A stretch of 64,000 nucleotides of DNA, taken from NCBI RefSeq assembly GCF_020991375.1, contig NZ_JAJLQZ010000014.1, positions 81,394 to 145,393 of the forward strand. The letters run 5' to 3'. How positions within the stretch are numbered: the first letter of the stretch is position 1; each line of letters opens with the position of its first letter. Below, in pieces: positions 9,226-17,221 of this stretch. The translations under genes were made by a program, and so were the position numbers. The notes under the pieces were generated by a model. It was not told where the DNA came from. It ran no database searches and saw only the letters and a program-made list of their open reading frames with translations. This stretch comes from Glycomyces amatae. GTDB taxonomy: Bacteria > Actinomycetota > Actinomycetes > Mycobacteriales > Micromonosporaceae.

Positions 9226-10035
9226 ATGCGATTGCTGATCATCGGCGCCAGCGGCTATCTGGGCCGTGAACTGTTGAACATGGCTCGAGAATGCGGTCAC
9301 GTGGTCGTCGGCACCTCGTATTCGACCAGCGCGAACGGACTGATGCACCTTGACGTCCGCGACCGGCGCGCGTTCGCGCAGATCGACGCCGACTTCATGC
9401 CCGATGCGGTCATCAATGCCGCATACCGGCAGGACGACTGGGCGACGACGGCGCTCGCACCGATCGGGATCGCCGCCGAGTGCGCTGCGAGCAGTTGCCG
9501 CTTCATCCAGGTCTCCTCTGACGCGGTCTTCTCCGGTGGCGGCCGCGATGCTTATGACGAGACGTGTCCGCCGGCGCCGGCGACACCGTACGGGGCGGCG
9601 AAGGCCGCCGCTGAGGCCGGGATCGCCGAGGTGCATCCGGCGGCCGCGATTGTGCGGACGTCATGGATTGTCGGTGACGGCCGCTCCCCGTTCGAGCAGT
9701 TCGTGGGCACGCTCGCACGTGGTGAAGGCGAAGGCGTCCTGTTTACCGATGACGTCCGCTGCCCGGTGCACGTGACCGACCTGGCATGTGCGCTGTTGGA
9801 GCTGTGCGAACTGGACTGTGCCGGGGTGCTGCATGTGGCCGGGGCCGACGTGATGTCCCGCTACGACCTGGGGTGCCTGCTTGCGAAACGGGACGGACTC
9901 GATGCGCACGATCTGCCCCAGGGCACGAGAGGACATGAGGGGGCGACGGTGCGGCTTGACTCGGCGAAAGCACGCGGCATGCTGTCGACGCAGTTGCGCG
10001 GCGCCCAGGCGTTCGCTACCGCCAGTGTGCGGTGA
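9226..10035 (+). CDS. RmlD-like sugar-nucleotide/NAD(P)-dependent reductase (SDR family)
   Basis: A 269-aa extended short-chain dehydrogenase/reductase. The N-terminal Rossmann motif is GASGYLG, followed by a conserved Asp (HLDVRD) and NAAY. The catalytic triad region is clear: Ser in QVSSDAVFSG, and Tyr-X3-Lys in PYGAAKAAAE. The later pattern (VRTSWIVGDG, then VHVTDLACALLELCEL) matches the RmlD_sub_bind family, which includes dTDP-4-dehydrorhamnose reductase. No other rhamnose-pathway gene is nearby, so the substrate could differ. The ATG at 9226 places the Rossmann strand directly at the N-terminus; an ATG four codons earlier (9214) is less likely. Confidence 0.8.
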   Translation: MRLLIIGASGYLGRELLNMARECGHVVVGTSYSTSANGLMHLDVRDRRAFAQIDADFMPDAVINAAYRQDDWATTALAPIGIAAECAASSCRFIQVSSDAVFSGGGRDAYDETCPPAPATPYGAAKAAAEAGIAEVHPAAAIVRTSWIVGDGRSPFEQFVGTLARGEGEGVLFTDDVRCPVHVTDLACALLELCELDCAGVLHVAGADVMSRYDLGCLLAKRDGLDAHDLPQGTRGHEGATVRLDSAKARGMLSTQLRGAQAFATASVR

Positions 10036-10077
10036 ACCTGCGTTCCGCGGGCATATCGGCCTTCCTTGTCAACCGCG

Positions 10078-10527
10078 TCATTGCAGGTCCGGCCGACCGG
10101 TCAATTTCCGGAGATGGTCGACCGCTGCTTCCGGTGTGGACCCCATGCCTGTCTTGCCTTTGTGGCGGGCTGCGAACGCGGCGGCTTCCCTGGGCGGTGA
10201 GTATTCGCTGAAAGGCTCGAAGTCGAAGTGCTCCAGGAGCACGGCGGCCCACTCGCCGCGGTGTGATCCTTCGGCATGGAGGGTGCCGAACACCGTCGCC
10301 CATTCCTGGGCGGTGAGCACGATGACGCCCTTGACGTGATCCGGTGGATCGGCGGGACGAGTGCCGAACACTGCCGCCCGGGGCGAGTGGTCGGGCTCCT
10401 CGTCCTCCTTGATGACGTAGCTTCCGCCCACGTCACGGCGGAGCCGGGCAAGAATCTCGTCGCGCCGGTCGTGCATCCAGACCGGGGTCGCCTTCGGCCA
10501 GTAGGCGGCCGAGGGCATGTAGACCAC
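10078..10527 (-). CDS. Hypothetical protein, about 149 aa
   Basis: A soluble protein I do not recognise. Protein-like blocks include YMPSAAYWPKATPVWMHDRR, GVIVLTAQEWATVFGTLHAE and AARHKGKTGMGSTPEAAVDH. The frame stays open far upstream (to 10872), but that extension is low-complexity and lacks codon bias. A GTG at 10527 or ATG at 10518 is the more likely start; neither has a strong ribosome binding site. It converges on the RmlD-like gene. Confidence 0.5.
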   Translation of the reverse strand: MVYMPSAAYWPKATPVWMHDRRDEILARLRRDVGGSYVIKEDEEPDHSPRAAVFGTRPADPPDHVKGVIVLTAQEWATVFGTLHAEGSHRGEWAAVLLEHFDFEPFSEYSPPREAAAFAARHKGKTGMGSTPEAAVDHLRKLTGRPDLQ

Positions 10528-10898
10528 ACGGGGCTTGACATCCCAGCCGCAGTCGAACGTATGGCTGCGGCCGCGCCGCGGGAGGTCGCCGCGGTCGCCT
10601 GGTGCGGCCGTGAAGCTCTGGCTGCCCGGATCCCCGCGGGCGTGTATGCGCCGGCGGCCGTCTATCTCGAGCAGGCGCTGCGCGGCTGAGGTCGGGAGTC
10701 GGTCGCACCCGATCGCGAACAGCGCATTCGTCGCAAGAGTGACCTGGTGCTCATCGGCATCATCGCGCTGCTGCTGCTCCGCTTGCGCACTGTCGTCGCG
10801 ATCACGACGTTGATCCAGCGGTGCGGTCTCAATCGCGAGCAGGTTACGCTCACGATAAATGAACACGTTCAAAAATATTGACGCGCCTCGGAGTTCAT
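10528..10898. other. Intergenic stretch, no gene supported
   Basis: Several short frames cross here, including a 42-codon one ending at 10689, but none has a good start signal. The last 60 bases before 10899 are AT-richer and probably carry the promoter of the interrupted lipoprotein gene. GAACACGTTC at about 10860 looks like half-sites of a LexA box, but the spacing is wrong. Confidence 0.35.
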
Positions 10899-11058
10899 AT
10901 GCCCCTTGCCCGCTCCATCCTGCACCCCGCCCACATTGCCGCCATCAGCGTCATCGCCGTCATCGCTCTCGCCTGCGGCGGTTGGGGCGGACCTGCACCA
11001 CACGAAGACGTCCCTCCCGAACCGGTGCCCATCGACACGGTCCTCGGCGTCTGGGAAG
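10899..11058 (+). pseudogene. 5' part of a lipoprotein gene split by the Tn3-family transposon
   Basis: ATG at 10899 with CGGAG six bases upstream. It encodes a basic N-terminus, a hydrophobic segment ending in ALAC (lipobox-like), then the acidic linker GGPAPHEDVPPEPVPIDTVL and GVWEG, where the transposon end begins. The matching 3' part starts at 16844. Removing the element and one target copy gives ...LGVWEDAKGHTIEFREDRTF..., a smooth reading typical of small actinomycete lipoproteins whose domain begins with a G-x-W-x-G strand. Confidence 0.85.
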
Positions 11059-11094
11059 GGGGTTGAGGAATATCGGAACAGGATCCTCCGTCGG
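11058..11094 (+). repeat. Left inverted end of the Tn3-family element
   Basis: 37 bp, beginning GGGGGTTGAGGAATATCGGA and ending CCTCCGTCGG. It is identical in inverted orientation to 16807-16843. The GGGG start is typical of Tn3-family ends. Confidence 0.95.
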
Positions 11095-11181
11095 CCGCAA
11101 GCGAGTGCCCTTGGCGCCGGGCCAGACTTCCTCCCCTGCTTCGCACCCGGCGCTGACGTGGCGGCGGCCTAATGTGGGTCG

Positions 11182-11655
11182 ATGCAGCTATCGAGTGACT
11201 GGGTCTCCGCGGCGATCGCCCTTGGCTCCCTTGCGGTGGCGATCATTGCCGTGGTGTTCAGTGTGAAGTCCGCCGGTTCCGCACAGGCGTCAGCGAACGC
11301 TTCCGAGGCGAGCGCACTAGTGGCGAAACAGCAACTCGCCCACGAGCTTGCACGCGACGGGATCGTCGACTTCGGGCCGTGGAGGGCCGAGGCCACCATC
11401 CAGAGCGACCGGCACTGGCGCTTCATCAACACCGGCGAGCAGCCGATGTGTGATCTCACCGTCGACGCCTACGACTCGGACTGGGACGTGACGGAGGGCG
11501 AGGAGGTCAAGCCCGGGTGGAACGCCATTGTGGCCTCCCCGGTGGACCGCGAATACGCCTTCCCTCAACAGGTGGAGGTTAGCTGGCGCGAGGGCTCTGC
11601 TGGAGCACCGAGGAGAACCACCCTGGTACGGCTGCACCATCCTCAGCGGCGGTGA
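11182..11655 (+). CDS. Transposon passenger: single-helix membrane protein, unknown function
   Basis: A 157-aa protein with an N-terminal membrane helix (WVSAAIALGSLAVAIIAVVF), then an Ala/Ser-rich helical stretch. A beta-rich soluble domain follows (VDFGPWRAEATIQ, HWRFINTGEQPMCDLTVDA). The helix plus Ala/Ser-rich coil plus beta-sandwich pattern is common in actinobacterial proteins of unknown role. It lies between the left transposon end and tnpR and ends two bases before the convergent tnpR stop. The ATG at 11182 has no strong ribosome binding site. Confidence 0.65.
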   Translation: MQLSSDWVSAAIALGSLAVAIIAVVFSVKSAGSAQASANASEASALVAKQQLAHELARDGIVDFGPWRAEATIQSDRHWRFINTGEQPMCDLTVDAYDSDWDVTEGEEVKPGWNAIVASPVDREYAFPQQVEVSWREGSAGAPRRTTLVRLHHPQRR

Positions 11656-11656
11656 C

Positions 11657-12322
11657 TCAGCCACGGTCGCCCGTTTCGATGGCGCGGGGACCGGCGTCGC
11701 GCAGCTCTTTGAGGTCGGGGATGTGGTTGTAGAGCGTTCCGGCGCTGACGCCGAGCAGGCGGGCGATGGACTTGATGGAGTGCTCGGGGTTGGGCAGCAG
11801 GTCGCGTGCCTGGGCCAGGAGCTGGGCGTCGACCACGGTCGGGCGGCCGCCGGTGCGGCCCTGGACCTTGGCGGCGGCCAGGCCCTCGCGGGTGCCTTCG
11901 ACGATGAGTTCGCGGATGAACTCGGCGAGCGAGGCGAAGATGTGGAAGACCAGGCGCCCGCCGGGGGTGGTGGTGTCGATCGACTCCTTGATGGAGGTGA
12001 AGCCGATCTGGCGCTGCTTGAGGTCGTCGACGAGGACAACGAGGTCTTGGAGCGAGCGGCCGAGCCGGTCGAGCCGGGTTACCATCAGCAGGTCCCCGGC
12101 CTGCCCGAAGTCGAAGGCCTCGGCCAGTCCGGGGCGGTCGGCGTTCTTCCCGGAGAGCTTGTCGGTGAAGATCCGGCGGCACCCGCGGCGGCGCAGCTCC
12201 TCAATCTGGGAGTCGAGCCGTTGTTCGCGCGTTGACACGCGCGCGTAGCCGTAAACGATGCCAGCGGCGGGAACGGGGAGGACGAGGTCTGCGGGCGCGG
12301 GGGTCTCGATCACCCTCGCCAC
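11657..12322 (-). CDS. tnpR: TnpR, serine recombinase (cointegrate resolvase)
   Basis: About 221 aa. The catalytic domain starts YGYARVSTREQRLDSQIEEL, with the nucleophilic Ser in RVST. It continues with GDLLMVTRLDRLGRSLQDLV (the R-L-D-R-x-x-R active-site block), and the E-helix is followed by a helix-turn-helix tail (SIKSIARLLGVSAGTLYNHI). This is the standard Tn3-family resolvase layout, and it acts at res to resolve cointegrates. The frame begins at a GTG at 12322, giving about 20 residues before the canonical YGYARVST start; a downstream GTG could be the true start. All catalytic residues are present. Confidence 0.9.
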   Translation of the reverse strand: MARVIETPAPADLVLPVPAAGIVYGYARVSTREQRLDSQIEELRRRGCRRIFTDKLSGKNADRPGLAEAFDFGQAGDLLMVTRLDRLGRSLQDLVVLVDDLKQRQIGFTSIKESIDTTTPGGRLVFHIFASLAEFIRELIVEGTREGLAAAKVQGRTGGRPTVVDAQLLAQARDLLPNPEHSIKSIARLLGVSAGTLYNHIPDLKELRDAGPRAIETGDRG

Positions 12323-12339
12323 CCTACGCGACGGTCAAC

Positions 12340-12420
12340 AAAGGGCAGGTCCGAGGTTCTTGAACCGCAACGGGACCCGCAGGTTTTTGAACGAGTTTTT
12401 GACCGCGAACCGGCCCCGGA
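12340..12420. promoter_or_regulatory. Candidate res site upstream of tnpR
   Basis: Directly upstream of tnpR lie repeated motifs GGTTCTTGAAC, GGTTTTTGAAC and GTTTTTGACC, within a more AT-rich patch. Resolvases bind such imperfect repeats (subsites I-III) next to their own gene. The position fits, but I cannot delimit the subsites. Confidence 0.4.
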
Positions 12421-12485
12421 TCGCCGCGGCTGCCGCTCGCGGCCGCGGCGGTCAGGAATCGTTCGTTTCTTGACGAGGAGCGCAA

Positions 12486-13100
12486 TCAGCGGCGCGCTTC
12501 GCGTTCCAAGTCTTTGGCGAGTTCTCGGAGCGTCGTGGTGATGTCTGTGAAGCGGCTTCCGACTTTGAGCCAGGAGCCAGCGGTGGGCATTCGTTCTTGG
12601 CCGGTCACTTCGCGGAAGCGCTTCTTGCTCTGGGGACTCTCGTGGGCAGCGAAGTTGCGGACGGCCGCGAACCGGTCGATTTGCCCCTGGTAGACCGACG
12701 TCCCTTCCTTCTCGCGTTTGAGGGTGCGGGGCAGCCAGTGGTCGTTCGGCAGGAACTTCTTGGTCTTGTCTACCAACCCGCCGAAGCCCTTGAAGTCGAA
12801 GAACCCGCCGCCGGTGATTAGGTATTCACAGACGGGCTTGTTGAGGTTCACGGGGAACTCGATGCCGATCTTGACACTGATCGCCTTCGAGTCGTGATTG
12901 ATCGCCGCAGTCAAGCAGGTGAGCATGAACCGCTCAAACGCAACCCAGGCCTTGAGGATCGCCGCGTCGTAGACGTAGGACATGTGCTGCTTATGGGTTC
13001 GCAGGTCACTGGCCGCAGCGGCGTCGACGAACGCCTCTGCGTCATCGAGGTCCTTGTTGAGCTTCTCGACGTGCTTGCCGAGCTGAACTTTGTTCGCCAT
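12486..13100 (-). CDS. HEPN-domain protein carried by the transposon
   Basis: A 204-aa all-helical soluble protein. Around residues 148-153 it has RNFAAH, an Rx4H motif typical of HEPN ribonucleases (general form Rx4-6H). An earlier helix block (SYVYDAAILKAWVAFERFML) fits the first HEPN helices. HEPN proteins act as RNA-cleaving toxins, abortive-infection effectors or structural partners. The gene sits between tnpR and tnpA on the same strand as both, so it travels as a passenger. The ATG at 13100 is chosen; an in-frame GTG at 13121 is also possible, and neither has a clear ribosome binding site. No standard antitoxin is recognisable next to it. The domain call rests on the motif and helix pattern only. 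Confidence 0.6.
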   Translation of the reverse strand: MANKVQLGKHVEKLNKDLDDAEAFVDAAAASDLRTHKQHMSYVYDAAILKAWVAFERFMLTCLTAAINHDSKAISVKIGIEFPVNLNKPVCEYLITGGGFFDFKGFGGLVDKTKKFLPNDHWLPRTLKREKEGTSVYQGQIDRFAAVRNFAAHESPQSKKRFREVTGQERMPTAGSWLKVGSRFTDITTTLRELAKDLEREARR

Positions 13101-13232
13101 GAGATCAGCGTATGAGAGCACGAGGAAGTTGGTTGTGATCTTGGCGGGATGTTCAGCGCGCGGTCCAGGAATGCAAGCAAGGGCTGTGGGCCCCGGTGTC
13201 GTAATGGAACCGGGTGCCCACAGTTCCGCCGC

Positions 13233-13388
13233 CTACCCGAGAAGGCGATCCCACACGGCCGCGGCCGCCTCAGCAACCTTGACGAGGCCTGCCATGAACA
13301 CCATCGCCGAGCTGACTCGCTTCGCCTTTGCGACGAAACCCGTCACAGATCGATGACGGTCGCTCCTCAAGCCGTTAAGCTTGATCAT
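13233..13388 (-). CDS. Candidate small protein, 51 aa, upstream of the HEPN gene
   Basis: An ATG at 13388 is preceded by AACGGAG with 7-base spacing. The product starts MIKLNGLRSDRHRSVTGFVA and ends in an amphipathic or hydrophobic helix (AMVFMAGLVKVAEAAAAVWD). It lies 132 bases upstream of the HEPN gene on the same strand. It could be a partner (antitoxin or small toxin) of that gene or a chance frame; the good start signal is the main support. Confidence 0.4.
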   Translation of the reverse strand: MIKLNGLRSDRHRSVTGFVAKAKRVSSAMVFMAGLVKVAEAAAAVWDRLLG

Positions 13389-13477
13389 TAGTTTCTCCGT
13401 TCTTGTGGTTGCAGGAATAGAGATCTGTCCGGTTCGTTTCCTAGGCGCCCGGACGGATCACATGACGTGGAGTAACG

Positions 13478-13515
13478 CGATGAGGACGAGACCCGTACGG
13501 GTCTCGTCCTCATCG
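13478..13515. repeat. Perfect 38-bp palindrome between tnpA and the HEPN gene
   Basis: CGATGAGGACGAGACCCGT is followed directly by its exact reverse complement. Rightward it is followed by TTTCGTCTTT, so it could act as a terminator for plus-strand transcription, or as a loopless terminator or attenuator between tnpA and the passengers on the minus strand. It could also be a protein binding site. Confidence 0.7.
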
Positions 13516-13681
13516 TTTCGTCTTTGTCATGCGCAGCTCTGCTTGACTGCTGCGACCACGATACCCCCTCAAATCGAGGCTGTCGAGTCAGCGCTGTCCG
13601 ATGTGTCTGTGACGACTCCGCAATCGCATTCCTCACGTACCGTTGTGGTTTGAGTAGTCCTCTGTTGCGTGTGGATACGAT

Positions 13682-16600
13682 TTACAGATCGCCATCGGCC
13701 GCGGGATCGCGCAGGGGCCGCAGCCCCGTTCCGGTCGGCGGGGTGAAGGCGTAGCGGCCGAGCATGTTGATGTGCTCGAAGCCGAGCGGGGTGAGCTTGG
13801 CGGCGTCTTCGATATTGACCGTCTCGCCGCGGCCGCGGAGCTCGGCGAGGGCCGCGTCGATGTAACGGGTGTTCCACAGGACCACGGCGTTGAGGACCAG
13901 GCCGAGCGCGCCGAGCTGGTCCTCCTGGCCCTCGCGGTAGGACTTGTACATCTGGCCGCGTTGCCCGTGGTAGATCCGGCGGGCGAGCTGGTGTCGGGAC
14001 TCGGTCATGTTCTGCTGGCGGCCGATCTGGCGGCGGTAGGTCTCGTCGACGGGGTCGACGAGGGCGAGCAGGTGGACGGTCTTGGCGATGCGGCCGTACT
14101 CGGCGAAGGCCTGGCCCAGCGGGATCGGATTGCCCTCGCGCGAGAGCATCCGCAGCAGGTCGTAGGCGCGGACGCGCCCGTCGACGAGGGATCCGGCGAC
14201 GCGGACCATGTCGCTCCAGCGGGTGCGGATGCGGGCGAGGTTGACCTTGTGGCGGGCGATCGCGTTCAGCGGCCCGTAGTCGCCGTCGAGGCCGTCAGGT
14301 CCGGGTGCGCGCCACAGCCGCTGGTCGGCGAGGTCGGCGATGCGGGGCGCGAACCGGTAGCCGAGCAGCCGGAACATCCCGAAGACCATGTCGGAGTAGG
14401 AGGCGGTGTCGGAGGTGACCATTTCCGGGTCGGGTCCGGCGTCGAGGTTGAGCAGGGTGTCGAGGACGTACAGGGAATCGCGGACGGTCCCGGGGACGAC
14501 GGTCGCGCCGATCCCAGAGAACTGGTCGTTCATGGCGTTCAACCAGGTCAGGCCGTGGCCGCGCCCGAAGTACTTCGGGTTGGGGGCGGCGTTGATCGTC
14601 GCGACGGGCACGGCGAACCGCAGCCCGTCGACCGAGGCGACCAGGCCGCCGCCCCACAGCGCGGCGGTGGCGATCGCGCCCTGGGCCTCGATCAGGCGCG
14701 CGTTCGCGGCCGAGAACGTCTCGGCGCGCAGGTAGTTCTGGGCGACGTGGGAAAGCCGGTCCCGGGTCAGGGCCGGGTCGCCGGCCTTGGTCACCGGGGT
14801 GAGGCCGACGTTGCACGCCTCGGCGACCAGCAGCGCCGCGGCGGTGATGTGGAGGCCTTCCAATCGCGTGGCCGACCCGGAGACGTTGGTGAACTCGTCG
14901 AGGCACCCGGTCCAGGCGTGGACTTCGAGCAGCAGCTCGGGCAGGTCCACGCGCGGGAGCATCGCGCCGACCGCCGCGCGCAGCGCCCCTTGCGAGGCGG
15001 GCTCGGCGAGGGCGTCGAGCCGGGAGACGGCCAGGCGCATCCGGCCCTCGGCGTCCTCCTCGATCCGCACCCCGGCGTCGGGGCCGGCCTCGGCGATCCG
15101 GTCGGCCAGTTGCTGCCACCCGGCGTCGAGCTCGGCGCAGACCTCGGCCAGGTGCGCTTCGACGCCGCCGGTCAGGCCGAGCGCGGTCAGGACTTCGTCG
15201 CGCACCAGGATCCACTCGGCGCCGTCGAGGAGCTGCGCTCTAGGGTCGGCCCACCGGTTCGAGGGCGAGGCGAACACGTCGCGGCGCCGCAGCGCCCGGT
15301 GCAGGGATTCGAGGATGCACAGCACGTAGGCGTCGCGGTCGACCTCCCCGGGCAGCAGCGCCCGGTTGGCGAAGACCGCCCGGTGCCACAGCCGCGGCAC
15401 CAGGTCCTCGTTGACCTCGGCCTCGCGCAGCGGCTTCTGGGAGACGCGGCGGCGGGCCAGCTCGGGCAGGCGGCGCACCTCGGCCAGCAGGTCGGACGCG
15501 GCCGGAGTCGATCCCAGCGGCAGGGCCTCGGCAAGCAGGATCAGGAACGGGCGGACGCTCTGGTACTTCCCGGCCAGGCGCTGCCGCATGGCCGTCTCCC
15601 CGGCAGAGTCGTCGGGGACGAGCTCGACGACGACGTCGGCGGCGCCGACGACCTCGGCGCGGGAGGCAACCTGCTCCACGGCCGCCCATGCTTCCGTCAC
15701 CGAAACCGTGTCCTCGGCCGACTCCAGGAACTCCACGAACGCCCTGGTCGTGGCCGCCAACGTGGTCGAGGCCCGCTCCAGGCGCGGCAGCGACTCCATC
15801 CGTCCCGCCTTTGCCTCGCGCTTGGCCGCCGAGATCAGGCGCGTCGCCATGAGCACGTGGAACAGGTCGAGCGCGTCGTCGACGGCGTGCTCTTCGAGGG
15901 CGCGCGCCGCCGCCAGGAGCGTCGCCGTCTGCCGCGGCTCGGCCAACTGACCGATCAGCGGCGCCTTCGAGGTCAGCCCGTAGCGGGCCAACTGCTTGAG
16001 CCGGTTCGTCGGCACCGCCTGGACCTGCGCCTTCCGCGCCCCGATCCCCAGCACGTCCTCGGCCCGGTGCAGCGCCTCGCTCATCGCCCGGCCGCTGATC
16101 TTCCGTGGCGGCCGCCGCAGCCGCTCCAGTTCGGAGTACCGCGCACCGACCGGGACCGCGAGCAGGCGCCGGAGCCGTTCAGGCAGTTCGGGGTCCGCGC
16201 CGGCGGCGGCCTCGGCGATCATCCCGTAGAGCCGGTCGGCCGCCCCGCGGCGCACCGCGGCGACCAAGCGCGCGAGGACGCTCGCGCCCGGCAGCAGCAC
16301 CCGGTGATGCCGCAGCCAGGCCACCGCCTGGTCGAACAGGTGCCGCGGGCCCTCGGTGTGGGTCCAGGCCCGGCCCTCCAGGAACTCCCGCAGCGGGGCC
16401 TCGGCGTCGGCGAAGTCGTGCAGGCCCAGCTCGGTGCGGATCTCGGCGGCGTGCTCCCACCGCAGCGCGGCCCGCTCGGTGTACCGCTTGACCACCGAGG
16501 GGTCCTCAACGCCGAGCTGGACCGCGAGGTAGTCGACCACCTGCCACGGCACGTCGAGCGGGTCGGACAGGAACGTCCCCAGGAACCGGACCGTGGTCAG

Positions 16601-16765
16601 TTGCAGGGCGAACCCCAGGCGCACATGGTCGGCGCGGCGCCGGTCGACCAGCAGCAGGTCCGCGTCGTCGAGGAAGAAGAACCGCTCCAGATCCCGCCGG
16701 GACGGATCCTCCTGGTACCGACCGAACCTCGCGACCTCGTCATCACTCAAGAACTCAACAGGCAT
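13682..16765 (-). CDS. tnpA: TnpA, Tn3-family transposase
   Basis: A 1027-aa protein of the usual Tn3-transposase length. The N-terminal DUF4158 region begins MPVEFLSDDEVARFGRYQ. The C-terminal DDE domain shows the expected acidic residues: Asp in LVASVDGLRFAVP, Asp in MVTSDTASYSDMVFGMFRLL, and Glu in EGQEDQLGALGLVLNAVVLW. The conserved NAPNPKYFGRGHG block (here AAPNPKYFGRGHGLTWLN) and RLLGYRFAPRIADL are present. It cuts and joins the 37-bp ends. The ATG at 16765 lies 41 bases inside the right inverted end; the ribosome binding site is weak. The gene appears intact, so the element may be active. Confidence 0.97.
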   Translation of the reverse strand: MPVEFLSDDEVARFGRYQEDPSRRDLERFFFLDDADLLLVDRRRADHVRLGFALQLTTVRFLGTFLSDPLDVPWQVVDYLAVQLGVEDPSVVKRYTERAALRWEHAAEIRTELGLHDFADAEAPLREFLEGRAWTHTEGPRHLFDQAVAWLRHHRVLLPGASVLARLVAAVRRGAADRLYGMIAEAAAGADPELPERLRRLLAVPVGARYSELERLRRPPRKISGRAMSEALHRAEDVLGIGARKAQVQAVPTNRLKQLARYGLTSKAPLIGQLAEPRQTATLLAAARALEEHAVDDALDLFHVLMATRLISAAKREAKAGRMESLPRLERASTTLAATTRAFVEFLESAEDTVSVTEAWAAVEQVASRAEVVGAADVVVELVPDDSAGETAMRQRLAGKYQSVRPFLILLAEALPLGSTPAASDLLAEVRRLPELARRRVSQKPLREAEVNEDLVPRLWHRAVFANRALLPGEVDRDAYVLCILESLHRALRRRDVFASPSNRWADPRAQLLDGAEWILVRDEVLTALGLTGGVEAHLAEVCAELDAGWQQLADRIAEAGPDAGVRIEEDAEGRMRLAVSRLDALAEPASQGALRAAVGAMLPRVDLPELLLEVHAWTGCLDEFTNVSGSATRLEGLHITAAALLVAEACNVGLTPVTKAGDPALTRDRLSHVAQNYLRAETFSAANARLIEAQGAIATAALWGGGLVASVDGLRFAVPVATINAAPNPKYFGRGHGLTWLNAMNDQFSGIGATVVPGTVRDSLYVLDTLLNLDAGPDPEMVTSDTASYSDMVFGMFRLLGYRFAPRIADLADQRLWRAPGPDGLDGDYGPLNAIARHKVNLARIRTRWSDMVRVAGSLVDGRVRAYDLLRMLSREGNPIPLGQAFAEYGRIAKTVHLLALVDPVDETYRRQIGRQQNMTESRHQLARRIYHGQRGQMYKSYREGQEDQLGALGLVLNAVVLWNTRYIDAALAELRGRGETVNIEDAAKLTPLGFEHINMLGRYAFTPPTGTGLRPLRDPAADGDL

Positions 16766-16806
16766 GTGAGGAACCTACGAGCCCAACGGATCAGCCCCTA
16801 AAGATC

Positions 16807-16843
16807 CCGACGGAGGATCCTGTTCCGATATTCCTCAACCCCC
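16807..16843 (-). repeat. Right inverted end of the Tn3-family element
   Basis: 37 bp, the exact reverse complement of 11058-11094, ending CAACCCCC at the junction with host sequence CGAAGACGCC. Confidence 0.95.
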
Positions 16844-17200
16844 GAAGACGCCAAAGGACACACGATCGAGTTCCGGGAAGACCGCACCTTCACCGCCGTC
16901 GGCGACACGTTCGGAGCTGGGTTCGGCCATGACGTGCCCGCGGGAACGTTCGACGGCACCTGGCAGCTCTGCGCCGACCATCGCGGGTTCCATGACTGGG
17001 AAGATGACGAGGTTGTCCATGTCGACTGCTCCACGGCTGCGGTCGAAGGACGGTGGATTGCGCTCGAGGCCCCTGAAGGCGCAGTTGAACCGTGGCTCGA
17101 CGACGTGTTCTTCACCGGTGCAGACGATGAGCTCCGGCTCTACCCCTGGTTCATCGATGTCGGCCCTGAAGAGGATGCCTTCTACGAAAAAGTCAGCTGA
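16844..17200 (+). pseudogene. 3' part of the interrupted lipoprotein gene
   Basis: In frame from the junction it reads EDAKGHTIEFREDRTFTAV and continues with GTFDGTWQLCADHRGFHDWE to a stop at 17198-17200. It forms the C-terminal domain of the lipoprotein that begins at 10899. It has no start of its own, although an ATG at 16929 lies in another frame. It converges on the PP2C-like gene with a 21-base gap. Confidence 0.85.
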
Positions 17201-17221
17201 GGCGAAGGCGCTGGCGGATGT

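Larger units (their letters stand above)
11058..16843. mobile_element. Complete Tn3-family transposon, about 5.8 kb
   Basis: Perfect 37-bp inverted ends (11058-11094 and 16807-16843) starting GGGG(G)TTGAGGAATA flank a TnpA transposase, a TnpR resolvase, a candidate res site and passenger genes. The passengers are a small membrane-anchored protein, a HEPN-domain protein and a possible 51-aa peptide. The left flank ends GGAAG and the right flank starts CGAAG, so four of the five bases of the expected 5-bp target duplication match. Removing the element restores the reading frame of a lipoprotein gene. The mechanism for the family is replicative transposition with resolution of the cointegrate by TnpR at res. 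Confidence 0.95.

Noticed and set aside
10855..10875. LexA-like GAAC...GTTC near 10860
   Set aside because: Only two bases between half-sites instead of four, and no SOS gene follows.
13772..16801. 1009-codon open frame antisense to tnpA
   Set aside because: It mirrors the third-position G/C bias of tnpA, is rich in Gly/Arg/Val/Gln without domain features, and tnpA itself has all family motifs.
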